64,000 nt of DNA from Paraburkholderia solisilvae (GCF_902859875.1 NZ_CADIKF010000009.1:82645-146644); one strand, 5' to 3'; shown: positions 36,469 to 45,762, counted from the first letter of the stretch. The notes: generated by a model not told the origin, from the sequence alone. Numbers and translations: made by a program.

Positions 36469-37332
36469 ATGAAGACAGAAGTCGATATCATCACCGGGAA
36501 TCAACAGGCAATCCAAGAGGAAATGGCTCGGCGCGAGGCTGAACATCAAGAAGAAGTGGCCCGTGCAACCCGACAACTTCCGGGGGGTGCGAAACCTCTG
36601 ATTGGTTTAGCTGATGGCGATTCATGGTTCGATTACCCATTGCCACTGCCGGACCCAACAGACGTCCGGGATAGCTTGAGAGATATCGGCACCCCCCGTC
36701 CGATCATTCTCAAGCTGGCCTACGCCGGAGATGCAACCACCGCCCTGCTGGGTGTCACCAAAAGGAATCGCCTGATTGCAGCACTCAAGGACCCGAGGAA
36801 TGGACCGATCGATTTCATAATGTTCTCAGGCGGCGGGGACGATCTTATTGGTGATCAGTTTCGCTTCTGGCTACGAGATGCTAACGTAGCACACGGGGAT
36901 CCGCGCGGTGGCGTGAACCACGAGTTGCTCTCTGACGTCCTTGGTGTTGTATTGGCGGCATATGCCGACCTCGCACAAATTCGACAAAATTTCGCCCCCC
37001 AAGCTTTGCTGTTGGTTCATGCCTATGACTTTGCGATACCAAATGGCGTAGGCGTATGTTCGTTTGGGCCCTGGTTGAAACCATCTCTCAATGACAGGGG
37101 ATGGACAAAATTAGCCGATGGCTCGGATATCGTCCGGCAAATACTTATAGAATTTAAGAAGCGTCTCTTGGCATTTTGCGCGACCACATCCAACGCAATA
37201 TTCGTTGATACGCAAGGGACGCTTGCGCCGAACGAATGGGCGAATGAATTACATCCAACTCCCGAAGGATTTCGTAAAATCGCGGAAAAATTCCGCGCTG
37301 CCCTGTCTCACAAGTTGCCCGGCCGAATCTGA
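36469..37332 (+). CDS. SGNH/GDSL-type hydrolase-like protein
   Basis: 287 residues. The GDS motif with the nucleophile serine is at residues 50-54 (GDSWF), a glycine-rich block SGGGDDLIG at about 120-128 stands where the oxyanion Asn motif is expected, and the catalytic Asp/His pair is at about residue 260 (NELHPTPEGF). No signal peptide is present, so it is cytosolic, unlike most secreted members. Base composition is lower in GC than the host. It is stand-alone cargo near the left edge of the element. Substrate is unknown. Confidence 0.78.
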   Translation: MKTEVDIITGNQQAIQEEMARREAEHQEEVARATRQLPGGAKPLIGLADGDSWFDYPLPLPDPTDVRDSLRDIGTPRPIILKLAYAGDATTALLGVTKRNRLIAALKDPRNGPIDFIMFSGGGDDLIGDQFRFWLRDANVAHGDPRGGVNHELLSDVLGVVLAAYADLAQIRQNFAPQALLLVHAYDFAIPNGVGVCSFGPWLKPSLNDRGWTKLADGSDIVRQILIEFKKRLLAFCATTSNAIFVDTQGTLAPNEWANELHPTPEGFRKIAEKFRAALSHKLPGRI

Positions 37333-37525
37333 TTTCCAATTGGCGTCGGTCGCGGTATGTCGGGAAGGTCGGCGGGGTGAAGTTGCAACGGACAAGTTCG
37401 GCGGCGATCAGGTCACCTGCGACGCATTCAATGCACACGCGGCAGCGCTCGTTGGCGCTATTCTGCACTTGTAGCCGGTATGAAATGGGGTGAATGACCG
37501 AAACACTGTGAGTTCCCACCATATG

Positions 37526-37834
37526 TCAACTCCGAGCGAGCGTCGCCTCATGGCCGACGGTCGAATGCGCGTCGCATGAACGTCCCCAAGAACCATTTCC
37601 TGCGTTGCAAAAACAGGCACTCATTGTGTTCATTGTTCGCCCAGCATCGGTCGAATAGAAAACCGTAGTTCCCAGCTCGTCCCGTACCGACTCAACTCCC
37701 AAAAATCCCGATTGTTCCGCTACTGCGTCAGCCATCGCGTCGGCCATATTTCCATATCCATTGTCTTCAGCGGTGCGGATAGATGTGAAGATCACTACCT
37801 AATACGTGGTAGATTTTGTTTTTGCGATGGACAT
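37526..37834 (-). pseudogene. Broken antibiotic-biosynthesis-monooxygenase (ABM) family gene
   Basis: A good start (ATG at 37834 with AGGAGG upstream) opens with MSIAKTKSTTY and then meets a TAG. The same frame continues as VVIFTSIRTAEDNGYGNMAD and QSGFLGVESVRDELG, which is the typical first half of small ABM-family proteins. After TTVFYS the similarity is lost in that frame and weakly resumes in another (RRKWFLGTFMRRAF), which resembles the usual tail GRERWY...VRVARVE. So there is one in-frame stop plus at least one frameshift. Region 37333-37525 contains only remnants. Confidence 0.7.
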
Positions 37835-37923
37835 CGTTGCCTCCTCTGCTCGACGGCATAGGACGATCGCGTTGTCGACGATTTGTGCTGTATGGTCGAC
37901 GAACGCGACTCGCGGGAATTTAG

Positions 37924-38562
37924 TTAGGCCACCGCCTCACCCTGCCGCCCCCACCAACGCCGGACAGTCGGCGCGCGCCATGCCTGCGCGCAAAGTTCAT
38001 CGACGCGCGCGGCGAAAGCAGTATCAGCATCCTCGAAGAACTCCACCGCGTCGTGCTCGTCGCGCAGAATCGCGACAACGACTTCATCGCGGCTTACCGC
38101 GTGCTCGATCGTCCGTTCGCGTACTTCGTCGTCCGCCAGATATTCGACCGTGTGAGCCGATAGCGGCGGATGCGTGATCGGCTTCGTGCCTTTCCGGTTG
38201 AAGCCTCGCAGGTACTCATACTCGCGATTTTGGCACGAGACGCACAGGTGTTTTTTGATCAGCCGCGACGCGGACTTGAGACAGCGCGCGCACACGAGCT
38301 TGCCGCGAAGTGGATGCAACTTCGACTCGTCAGCGCCGGCATGCGCCGCACCAAGCGGACAGCGCGCGCACGCGATGCGCGACTTGCCTCCATCCTCCAG
38401 CGCTTGCGCCATGCCGCCAGGGCACGCGCCGCGCATGTTCGCCTCGCGCCAGTTCCGCGCGCACGCGTCGATCGACAGGCACGCGCGCATGCGCTCGCAG
38501 GTGAAATGTCGAACGCCGGGAAGCAGGTCGGCGTACTCGAAATAGGCGATAGGGGCGTCCAT
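37924..38562 (-). CDS. Cysteine-rich, probably zinc-binding phage-type protein
   Basis: 212 residues. There are several cysteine pairs: FTCERMRACLSIDAC, GACPGG, IACARCPLG, LVCARCLKS and HLCVSCQNREYEY, enough for two or more zinc sites in the first 130 residues. The C-terminal third is acidic (FFEDADTAFAARVDEL). I do not recognise a named family; late-gene regulators and small structural proteins of phages can look like this. It is the last gene of the leftward phage-like group and follows the large tape-measure-like gene by 105 bases. Confidence 0.65.
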   Translation of the reverse strand: MDAPIAYFEYADLLPGVRHFTCERMRACLSIDACARNWREANMRGACPGGMAQALEDGGKSRIACARCPLGAAHAGADESKLHPLRGKLVCARCLKSASRLIKKHLCVSCQNREYEYLRGFNRKGTKPITHPPLSAHTVEYLADDEVRERTIEHAVSRDEVVVAILRDEHDAVEFFEDADTAFAARVDELCAQAWRAPTVRRWWGRQGEAVA

Positions 38563-38667
38563 TGTCCAATCGAGTCAAGTGGCGAAGACTCGATTGAACT
38601 GTCACGACACGAGTGGCGACGCGCCATCTCGACGCGCCGCACGTCTCTATGCGCCGTTCGCCGCCGC

Positions 38668-41472
38668 TCAGTTCGTACCCGCAGGCTGCGGCGGACCGAC
38701 CTGCTTGCTAACGGCGATAGGCGCAGCCGCAGGCTTACCGTTCGGATAGTTCAAAGTGAATTCACCCGTGAAAACGTGCTGCTGCGGTTGCGGATTCGGA
38801 GAGGTAGCCGCGTCGCTCGGCATCTTGAAGTCGTACAAACCGCTCGCCTGAATCGACGGCAGGTACCTGTTCAGAACGGAATCCGCATACGCCTGCCCTT
38901 GCGCGCCGTCGGCGTTCTTCGGGCCCGCGTTGTAGGCGCCAAGCACATGTGCCTCCGATCCCTTGCCGCCCTGTTGGAGCACCATTCGTTCGAGCCGCGC
39001 GGAGTCGAGCGGGTCTTGCCAATCCGGGTCGCGCCCGTACAGTTTGCGGAACGCGGGCATGAGCTTTTCGAGGTTCGCGGAATTGATTTGGAACTCGCCG
39101 AGGTCAACTGTCCCATTCGGGTTCCGCGTTCCGACAGACCACGGCGTCAGACCGCTTTCCTGCATGCCGATCGCGGCGGACGTGCCGGGCGTCAGATGCA
39201 GCATGCTGTCCGTCTCGCCGAGGAAATCCCGCAGTTCCTTGTTCGCCTGCAGTCCCGCAATGCCGGTCGGCACCGATCCCGGCCGCGCGCGGCTCGCGTA
39301 GTCATCGGCCGCGATCGCGTCGAGCCCAGCGGTGCGCTCGTCGTTCGCGGCTTTCGTCACGGCCTGCAAGTTGTCATACGCGGCCTGTTGCCCCTTCGGA
39401 TCAATCGGCCGGCCGAAGTCATCGACCGCGCTCGCGGCCGTCAGTTGGCCGCGCGCCTTCGAGATAGCGTCGTCGGCCTTGTCGTTGATCGTCTTGCGCT
39501 GGCCCGCGAGCACGGCATCGTGCAGTTGAGCGGGCGTCATCATGCCGCCGGCTTGCTTACCGACGAGCGCCAGCAACGCATCCGCCGAGGTCGACAGCAG
39601 CGGCACGGCCTTATCCGCGTAGCCTTGCAGCGCGTTTTGCACGCCCACGATGCTGTCTCGAACGTCGCTCCCTGGCGTCTTTTCCTGCGCTTGCGACGCC
39701 ACCGCCCGGAACTGAGCGTCTTTCTGCGCAGGCGTCAGGTCGCCACTCGCGTCGATTTGCGCCAGCCGGCTAATGCCGGTCGCGTTGACTGAATTCAGCG
39801 AGATTCCAAGGCGCTGAAGTCGCTGAAGCGTGCTGTCAACGTTCTGCGGGCCTCCGCGACCATACATAAAGTCGAGCGCCATCGCCTGCGAATTGTTCAG
39901 GTGTAGCAGGTTCGATTCGGCGTTGACGCGCAACTCCGACATGACCCCGCCGCCCGCGTAGTTCCGTCGCAGTTGGCTCATGATCATCGACAGGTTGGTG
40001 CTCGTCGAGCCCGCCGCCATGCGCGGCACCGTCACGCCGTTGTCGCCTGCCCATTTCGAGAACAGTGAGCCAGCCCCGAATTCTTTAGCGCCCGTCCCGA
40101 ACGCGCCTTGCTCCTGGAGGAGACGCGTTTGAATTGGATCAAGGTCGAGCCGCTGACCGAGCGCCGCGTAAAGAAAATTCTGCCCAGCCGCGCCCGCGCT
40201 GCCGCCGTTCGCAATCGCGCTGTTCGCGCGGTCGAGGATGCTCGCTGCGCCGGCCACGTCGAGCCCGGGAACGCCGGAGCTAACCAAGCCAGCAAGCGCG
40301 CCGCCATAGCCCGAAACGTTCGCAGCGGTCAGCCCGAGGCGCGTTTGCTGTTCGGCGTAGCTCCCAATCGCCTGAAGCACGCGGTCAGCCTGCGAAAAAG
40401 CGCCTGATTTCGCGATGGTGCTGCCGATGATCATGCCGAGCCGCTCGGAATCCTGCACGTTGTGCGTGATCCCTAGGCCGCGCATGCTCCCCATGAAACC
40501 GACCATCTGCGAAGGCTCGAGTCCGAAGCTTCGCGCGAGGCCGCCGCCGAATTGCACTTCTTGCGCGAGCTCGGTGTAATTCTTCTCCGACACGTTGCCG
40601 AGCTTCGCGAACGACTGGCCGAGCTTTTCCGATTCGTTGAACGTGACACCGATAGACCCGGCAGCAGCGCGCAACCCGTCTTTCAGCGCCTCGAAGCTCA
40701 CATTGGTATCGCCCAAAGTGCGCTTCAAAGTGTCGTAACCGATGTCCTCCTGTTGCGCGTCGCCAATCTTCGCGCGCACGGCAGCAGCAGCCGCCGCCGC
40801 AGCCTTCGCCGCGAGCACACCGCCCACGATCAGGCCGGCTGGACCAAGGCCGCCTGCGGCAAAAGCCGCGCCGCCTGCCTCCATTGCGTCAGTAACGGCG
40901 GCGCCTGCAGCGCCACCGCCAGCCCGCACGACGCCGCCGAGTGTTTGCCGGCCGAAGCCGCGCCAGCCGCCCCATGAGCCGCCAGGGGAGCCTGGCCGAT
41001 ATCCACCGCTGCCACCATGCCGACCGCCGCCGCCACTGCGCGATGCGGGCGCGCCGCTATTGCCCCCGGGTGCGCTCGACTGCGACGGATACGGCGTTGC
41101 CGGTGCGGGCTGCGCGAACGACGCGCCAGTACCGGCTGTAACCTTGGCAAACGCACCGAATCGCGCCGCCTCGCGCGCAATGGAGTTGCCGATGATCTTC
41201 GACCAGTCGAGGTCAAAGAATTGGCGGTCACCCTGCCCGCTCTTGGCGATCGCGTCGCGGATGTTAGGCGCACCCCGTTTGAGCGCTTCGAATTGCTTCG
41301 TGACGCGCTCAAGATCCTGCGCCGTCGCCTTTGCGATAGGCTGGAACTGGACGCGGTTCGCCTGCGCGATAGCCTGCCCAACGCCATTAATCTTTTGCTT
41401 GAGCGCGTCAAGCTGCGCGTCGAGGTCTTGCGCATTCAGTTGCGCGGACACTCCAATTTTTACGTCAGGCAT
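38668..41472 (-). CDS. Tape-measure-like protein with C-terminal lytic transglycosylase domain
   Basis: 934 residues. The N-terminus (MPDVKIGVSAQLNAQDLDAQ, then LDALKQKINGVGQ) is typical of phage tail tape-measure proteins. A Gly/Ser/Pro-rich linker lies near residues 110-170 and an Ala/Gly-rich hydrophobic stretch near 185-235. The SLT domain covers about residues 755-880, with the catalytic glutamate in IGMQESGLTPWS (about residue 772), LGEFQINSANLEKL and GAYNAGPKN. Known role of such proteins: set tail length and open peptidoglycan during DNA entry. No other tail genes are recognised here. It starts on the stop of the gene upstream (TAATG). Confidence 0.8.
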   Translation of the reverse strand: MPDVKIGVSAQLNAQDLDAQLDALKQKINGVGQAIAQANRVQFQPIAKATAQDLERVTKQFEALKRGAPNIRDAIAKSGQGDRQFFDLDWSKIIGNSIAREAARFGAFAKVTAGTGASFAQPAPATPYPSQSSAPGGNSGAPASRSGGGGRHGGSGGYRPGSPGGSWGGWRGFGRQTLGGVVRAGGGAAGAAVTDAMEAGGAAFAAGGLGPAGLIVGGVLAAKAAAAAAAAVRAKIGDAQQEDIGYDTLKRTLGDTNVSFEALKDGLRAAAGSIGVTFNESEKLGQSFAKLGNVSEKNYTELAQEVQFGGGLARSFGLEPSQMVGFMGSMRGLGITHNVQDSERLGMIIGSTIAKSGAFSQADRVLQAIGSYAEQQTRLGLTAANVSGYGGALAGLVSSGVPGLDVAGAASILDRANSAIANGGSAGAAGQNFLYAALGQRLDLDPIQTRLLQEQGAFGTGAKEFGAGSLFSKWAGDNGVTVPRMAAGSTSTNLSMIMSQLRRNYAGGGVMSELRVNAESNLLHLNNSQAMALDFMYGRGGPQNVDSTLQRLQRLGISLNSVNATGISRLAQIDASGDLTPAQKDAQFRAVASQAQEKTPGSDVRDSIVGVQNALQGYADKAVPLLSTSADALLALVGKQAGGMMTPAQLHDAVLAGQRKTINDKADDAISKARGQLTAASAVDDFGRPIDPKGQQAAYDNLQAVTKAANDERTAGLDAIAADDYASRARPGSVPTGIAGLQANKELRDFLGETDSMLHLTPGTSAAIGMQESGLTPWSVGTRNPNGTVDLGEFQINSANLEKLMPAFRKLYGRDPDWQDPLDSARLERMVLQQGGKGSEAHVLGAYNAGPKNADGAQGQAYADSVLNRYLPSIQASGLYDFKMPSDAATSPNPQPQQHVFTGEFTLNYPNGKPAAAPIAVSKQVGPPQPAGTN

Positions 41473-41831
41473 TACACACCCTTAAAGAAAATGATGCGCC
41501 GTGCGGCACGTGAGCGGCGCGGCGCGAGAGCCATGCGCAATGGCTTTCCGGCGCACTGGCGGGCTTGCCGCTCCGCGTGCAACTCGTCACACAGCCGATC
41601 AAACGCGCTGCGCGCCGGCCGACGCATCGCGCGATCGACAGCAGCGGCAATCAGCGCCTTCGCAAGCGGCGTTTGCTCCGGCCTATCGACGCCGGCAAGC
41701 GCGCCGCCGTGCTCGCGGTACTCCGTCATAGGCTCCGCGAACCAGCCGCATTGCGCATCGACAATCAGCGTCGACGGCGCGACGCTCACCCGCACCGTCA
41801 CGCCGTCGCGCTTCAAGCGGATCGTCTTCAC
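41472..41831 (-). CDS. Phage-type hypothetical protein
   Basis: 119 residues, beginning MKTIRLKRDGVTVRVSVAPS and rich in arginine toward the C-terminus. The first 40 residues look like a small beta domain. It overlaps the upstream gene by four bases (ATGA) and the tape-measure-like gene by one, so it is part of a tightly packed operon. In tailed phages the genes just ahead of the tape measure often encode chaperones or assembly proteins; that is only a positional hint. Confidence 0.65.
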   Translation of the reverse strand: MKTIRLKRDGVTVRVSVAPSTLIVDAQCGWFAEPMTEYREHGGALAGVDRPEQTPLAKALIAAAVDRAMRRPARSAFDRLCDELHAERQARQCAGKPLRMALAPRRSRAARRIIFFKGV

Positions 41832-42199
41832 TTTGCCGTGCCCTTGACGCGCGCCACAATGTCAGCGGGCACGGGCAATTCCATTTCCATCGCCCTGCTG
41901 GCGCGCTGCATGTCGCCAGGTCGCAAAGCGCGGCGGTGATCGGCATCGATCAGTTCGCGAATCGAAATGACCGGCGCGTAGATCGCTCCAAAGTCCTGTC
42001 CCCTGCCGCGCGCGCCACGCTTCACAGTATCGAGCGCTGCGGCCGCAAGCCGCTGATCGTCCGCCGCACCCTTCGCGACGCGGTGCGCGTGCAGCACGTC
42101 GCCGGGCCGCGCGGGCATGGCTTTAAAGAAAACAGCCCGCGCGCCTTGCTTGCGTTGCGCGGCTTTCAGGTCTTCTACAAGGTGTTGGAAGGCATCCAT
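41828..42199 (-). CDS. Phage-type hypothetical protein
   Basis: 123 residues from the internal ATG at 42199; the frame is open to 42283 but the extra part (MLAVQLRRSCRENS...) has no ribosome site. The sequence has a helical N-terminus (MDAFQHLVEDLKAAQRKQG) and a basic middle. No domain is recognised. It lies in the same operon as the tape-measure-like gene. The short gap 42200-42359 shows nothing further. Confidence 0.6.
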   Translation of the reverse strand: MDAFQHLVEDLKAAQRKQGARAVFFKAMPARPGDVLHAHRVAKGAADDQRLAAAALDTVKRGARGRGQDFGAIYAPVISIRELIDADHRRALRPGDMQRASRAMEMELPVPADIVARVKGTAK

Positions 42200-42359
42200 T
42201 TTTTCAGTCTCGTGTGTGCGCTGTCGCGCGATGGTTTCAATGCTGTTTTCACGACATGAGCGCCGCAACTGCACTGCGAGCACGAGCGGGAAAAAAGCCC
42301 AGCGCGCGGTCTAATTCGCGCCGGGCAAAGCGCCAGTAAAGGCGCGGGTAGAGCCCTTC

Positions 42360-42620
42360 TCAGGGCGAAGACTTTTCAGCAGTCGCACGCGATTCGGCAG
42401 TCGCGGCGAGTAGCGCCATGCATGCGGCGAGGCACTGCGCGTCGCCGGCAAGTGCTCGCTGCACCGCGAGGCGCGTCAGCGTGCCGCCGTGCTTCGCGAG
42501 CTCAAGCGCCACGTCGCGCCGCGCGCGGTCGATCGATGGCGGGCGCCCGGCCGGGTTCGGGCTCCGGCGCGGCGGGAACGGCAAGCCCGGGTTATCCGTT
42601 TTGTTGAATGGTTTCGGCAT
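42360..42620 (-). CDS. DUF5681-like small phage protein
   Basis: 86 residues. The N-terminal part, NKTDNPGLPFPPRRSPNPAG followed by RPP, is the proline/asparagine signature found at the start of DUF5681-type phage and mobile-element proteins (...GQSGNPAGRP). The remainder is a short helical stretch rich in alanine. Function is not known; such proteins are often encoded near packaging genes. It lies 12 bases downstream of the coiled-coil gene. Confidence 0.65.
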   Translation of the reverse strand: MPKPFNKTDNPGLPFPPRRSPNPAGRPPSIDRARRDVALELAKHGGTLTRLAVQRALAGDAQCLAACMALLAATAESRATAEKSSP

Positions 42621-42632
42621 GCCGTGCCTCGT

Positions 42633-43415
42633 TCACAGTTGATTCGTGCGCAGGAACCGATCGAATTCCGTCGAGCGCATATACAGACCCGCCGGCCCGC
42701 GCGAGCCCGATTCCGCGCACACCGCGCGAATGGCGTCCATGTAGGCGAGCTCGGCAGCGCGCGCGCGTTCCCACACAATGCGCTTACGGATTTCGATTTC
42801 GAGCGCCTGCATTTTCTGCAGCGCGCGCGGGCGGTTTTCGATCATATGCGCGGGGACAGTGACCGCCTGCGCAGCAGCATCGGCATGCCCGTAGGCCGCG
42901 TTCAGCACCATCAAATCAGCGCGGATGGTTTCCGATTCGGCGGCGTCGCGCGGAACCGCCTGATCGGTCAAGCGAAGCTGTTGAAGCGCGTTGGCGCGAG
43001 CGTTCAAGAGGTCGATGCGCGTCGCGATATTCATTGCCGCCTGATAAGCAGCGTGGCGTGCGGTTTTCACTTCGGCGATGTCCGCATCGAAGCGCACAAC
43101 GTCGTGCGCCGCCAGCGCAAGATTTTTGGCGTCGTTCTCGCCGACTTCGAACCCTGCGTCGGTCAAGCGCAGCAGCGCAGCCGTCGCCAGTTCCGAAGCG
43201 GCGCGGACGGCTTCCATCTCGAATTGCCTACGTTGCTCGTCAGCAGCGGCCTGTGCTGACGCCTGTTCGGCTTCCTGCGCGGCCTGTTCGCGTTTGTCGA
43301 GCGCAGCGAGCTTTTCGCGCGTCTTGCTCGTGTTGCCGCCAGCAAGCGCAATCGCGGTCAGTTCGTCGTTGAGGAGAGCGCGTTGCGCGTCGAAATTTTC
43401 GGTGTGAGTCGTCAT
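42633..43415 (-). CDS. Coiled-coil phage-type hypothetical protein
   Basis: 260 residues. Residues 20-110 are strongly heptad-like and rich in Ala, Glu, Gln and Arg (REKLAALDKREQAAQEAEQA, SAQAAADEQRRQFEMEAVRA), predicting a long coiled coil; the rest is also helical. No catalytic motif is seen. It opens the leftward operon of phage-like genes that leads to the tape-measure-like protein, so a scaffold or structural role is possible. The promoter should lie in 43416-43689, which is shared with the divergent nuclease-like gene. Confidence 0.65.
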   Translation of the reverse strand: MTTHTENFDAQRALLNDELTAIALAGGNTSKTREKLAALDKREQAAQEAEQASAQAAADEQRRQFEMEAVRAASELATAALLRLTDAGFEVGENDAKNLALAAHDVVRFDADIAEVKTARHAAYQAAMNIATRIDLLNARANALQQLRLTDQAVPRDAAESETIRADLMVLNAAYGHADAAAQAVTVPAHMIENRPRALQKMQALEIEIRKRIVWERARAAELAYMDAIRAVCAESGSRGPAGLYMRSTEFDRFLRTNQL

Positions 43416-43689
43416 TGCAGCGGTCCCAAGGAATTGAGTTTCGTAGGTAACTACGCTGATACCTTCGCTGATAATCCAAGGTAACTAGCGTCACCCACCA
43501 TGAGACCGTCACGACCATTTCGAGGGAAGCACCGGCACGCGCAAACTCGTTGCGCGCGCAATCGTGCGGCGCGGCGCTCGACTGGCGCCCGGAACGAAAA
43601 GCCTGCACGGCAGACCGCGTTCCGCGCGTCAATTCCACTCGGGGAAGTAGATGTATGCTTGTCGAACCACTATGTGCGGGGAAGACACA

Positions 43690-44619
43690 ATGGCATCCGA
43701 CGGCAAAAGTTTGGAAGCGCTCGTCGCGTTCGTAGAGGAAACGTTGCTTCCCGAGGGGTTTGAGGTAAAGACAAACTCCCGGGTATTTAACGACGAGGGG
43801 GTGCAAATCGCCGAGTTCGACGTCGAAGTCCGGGGAAAAGTCGGCTCAACGGCAATTACTTGGCTGATCGAATGCCGCGATCGTCCAACTAGCGGACCGG
43901 CGTCCGCCGCCTGGATAGAACAATTGCTGGGAAGGCGTATGCGATTCGGCTTCAACAAGGTGACGGCGGTATCGACGACCGGATTCGCAGTCGGCGCCGT
44001 GGAGTTCGCGATTGCTCAGGGTATTGAAATTCGTGAAGTAAAGGCTTTGGAACCAGAACACTTTAAAGACTGGCTCGTCATCGATCATGTTACGCAGGTC
44101 GGGCGCACAGCGAATCTACTCCATGCCGCGCTACTCATTGACGACTCGGAGCCAGAGGAGAGACAGCAAGAACTGCTCCGCTTCCTGTCCGGCGTTTCAG
44201 GCAACGATCCATTCCTGAAGTCATCGAAGACTGGTGAAGTCGTAACTCCTGCGACCGCGTTCGCAGGTGCAGTCAACGGTGTCGACGGTATTTTTGATTC
44301 GCTCAGTCCGGGTACACCCAAGCGACTAGGTTTGCATGCGACCTATCTCCCCGACGACCACTACATTGTGGAGTGCGCGAGCGGCCCAATGCGGATAAGC
44401 GCAATCGTCTTCAATGGCGAACTTAGCGTTACGGAAACTAAGGTGCCTCTCTTAAACACGACCGAGTATCGGCAAGCAAATACTAAAGACGTAATCTCGC
44501 AAGTGGCATCTTTCGCCCCGCAAGCCATCCACGGCATGAAGTTCGCAACGGAGTTCCACAAGATGGCGGACACCGGCGAGACTCATATTATTTTGCGGCG
44601 GCTGCCAGACGATGCATAG
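43690..44619 (+). CDS. Restriction-endonuclease-like (Mrr/PD-(D/E)XK type) protein
   Basis: 309 residues from ATG at 43690, with GGGGAAG upstream. The N-terminal 110 residues have the layout of a PD-(D/E)XK nuclease: AEFDVEVRG provides Asp44, and WLIECRDR provides Glu61 with Arg63 in place of the usual Lys, followed by a helix with AAWIEQLLGRRMRFG. The C-terminal 190 residues are of unknown fold. Members act on DNA, often modified or foreign. It is divergent from the phage-like operon and converges, 21 bases apart, on a DUF2971 gene. The ECR variant leaves catalytic competence uncertain. Confidence 0.6.
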   Translation: MASDGKSLEALVAFVEETLLPEGFEVKTNSRVFNDEGVQIAEFDVEVRGKVGSTAITWLIECRDRPTSGPASAAWIEQLLGRRMRFGFNKVTAVSTTGFAVGAVEFAIAQGIEIREVKALEPEHFKDWLVIDHVTQVGRTANLLHAALLIDDSEPEERQQELLRFLSGVSGNDPFLKSSKTGEVVTPATAFAGAVNGVDGIFDSLSPGTPKRLGLHATYLPDDHYIVECASGPMRISAIVFNGELSVTETKVPLLNTTEYRQANTKDVISQVASFAPQAIHGMKFATEFHKMADTGETHIILRRLPDDA

Positions 44620-44640
44620 CAGTTCTGGACTCAGGATTTT

Positions 44641-45555
44641 CTACGGCGCTCGTCCATCCTTCGAGCGCGCCGCGACGCTCTTTACATGCGTACTTGGCCG
44701 CCCCTTCCAATCACGCGGTAGCGGACCATCAGCCGTGAAGATGCCCGTACCAAAATGCTTCGACGAAAGCTTCGCCTGCCATTCGTACAACGGCGGATGA
44801 CCAGCCTCCACCCGCGTTGCAATGAGGCCGCGCACACGATCGATCGTATCGGCCTCGCACCTTGCACCGTAAATCACCCCGACTAGGGCTTGGGGGCGAA
44901 TCGTCATCGAAACTCCCGCACGATTCCGCTCGAACGCCCGCCACTCCTCCTCATACAACCATTCACGCGACTTCGTTAGAAAAGGCTGTACGGCCCATTC
45001 ATCTTTGAGGGTGTCGGTCACCCAGTTGACAGTGAGCAGATTGTCCGAGTATCGGACCGGGAATACCTCTACGAACGCTGGGTCGCTAGGTAAATAGAAC
45101 TGCAAACAGATACCTTTGTGCTCGTTCGCATAGTGAGCCCACATGAGAAGGCTTCGCGGGTTCTCCGTAAACGAATAGATGCCGATACGATCAGCAACCT
45201 GATCAAAGCTCAATTGCGCATGCTTCGCCGCTTCCAAGGGGTCAAAGAATACTCTTGCCAACGCTTCGCGCTGTTTTAGCGAGGCATGGTTGTCCTTCAT
45301 CAGCTTTTGAAACCGCGCTCGCTTCTGAGCACCGGTACCCTCATACAGCATGTGACAACGGGCGTCGAACGGATCATTGAACTGGTCGCGGCTTGCAAAG
45401 TAGAGCTCGTTGTGCACAATCAGCCGATCCAGAAATATCTCGTTTCCGGTCCTATATTTATAGAGGAAAGCCGGGTATGGATTCCACGTCTGTTGCCTCG
45501 TCAACAAGTGGCGGCGCTTGCGTTCTGGCTCAGGCAGTAATTTACTCATGCGCAT
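44641..45555 (-). CDS. DUF2971 protein
   Basis: 304 residues. DUF2971 motifs in order: LYKYRTGNEIFLDRLIVHNE, LYFASRDQFNDPFDARC, IGIYSFTENPRSLLMWAHYA and HKGICLQF, then SREWLYEEEWRAF. Family members are widespread in mobile elements and defence-rich regions; their activity is not established to my knowledge. A second ATG two codons in is equally possible as start. It is the first of three DUF2971-type genes in this element. Confidence 0.88.
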   Translation of the reverse strand: MRMSKLLPEPERKRRHLLTRQQTWNPYPAFLYKYRTGNEIFLDRLIVHNELYFASRDQFNDPFDARCHMLYEGTGAQKRARFQKLMKDNHASLKQREALARVFFDPLEAAKHAQLSFDQVADRIGIYSFTENPRSLLMWAHYANEHKGICLQFYLPSDPAFVEVFPVRYSDNLLTVNWVTDTLKDEWAVQPFLTKSREWLYEEEWRAFERNRAGVSMTIRPQALVGVIYGARCEADTIDRVRGLIATRVEAGHPPLYEWQAKLSSKHFGTGIFTADGPLPRDWKGRPSTHVKSVAARSKDGRAP

Positions 45556-45762
45556 GGATGCTATCTGTCCACGATTTCAACAGGCGTGATTAGGCCGGCG
45601 GACATACATTATCCCGCCGGAGATACGGCTTCACCAAACGCCGGACGAGCAATACCCCTGCAGCTTAAAAAGCCGCATACAACCGCAGGTTTATATTGAC
45701 AAGCCGCGTTACGGTGTTAGATTTGAACCATCGGTTTAGCTGTCTAAACACCTGCCTCGACT

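Noticed and set aside
38170..39792. 540-codon plus-strand frame over the phage-like genes
   Set aside because: Antisense to the tape-measure-like gene and the Cys-rich gene; no motifs.
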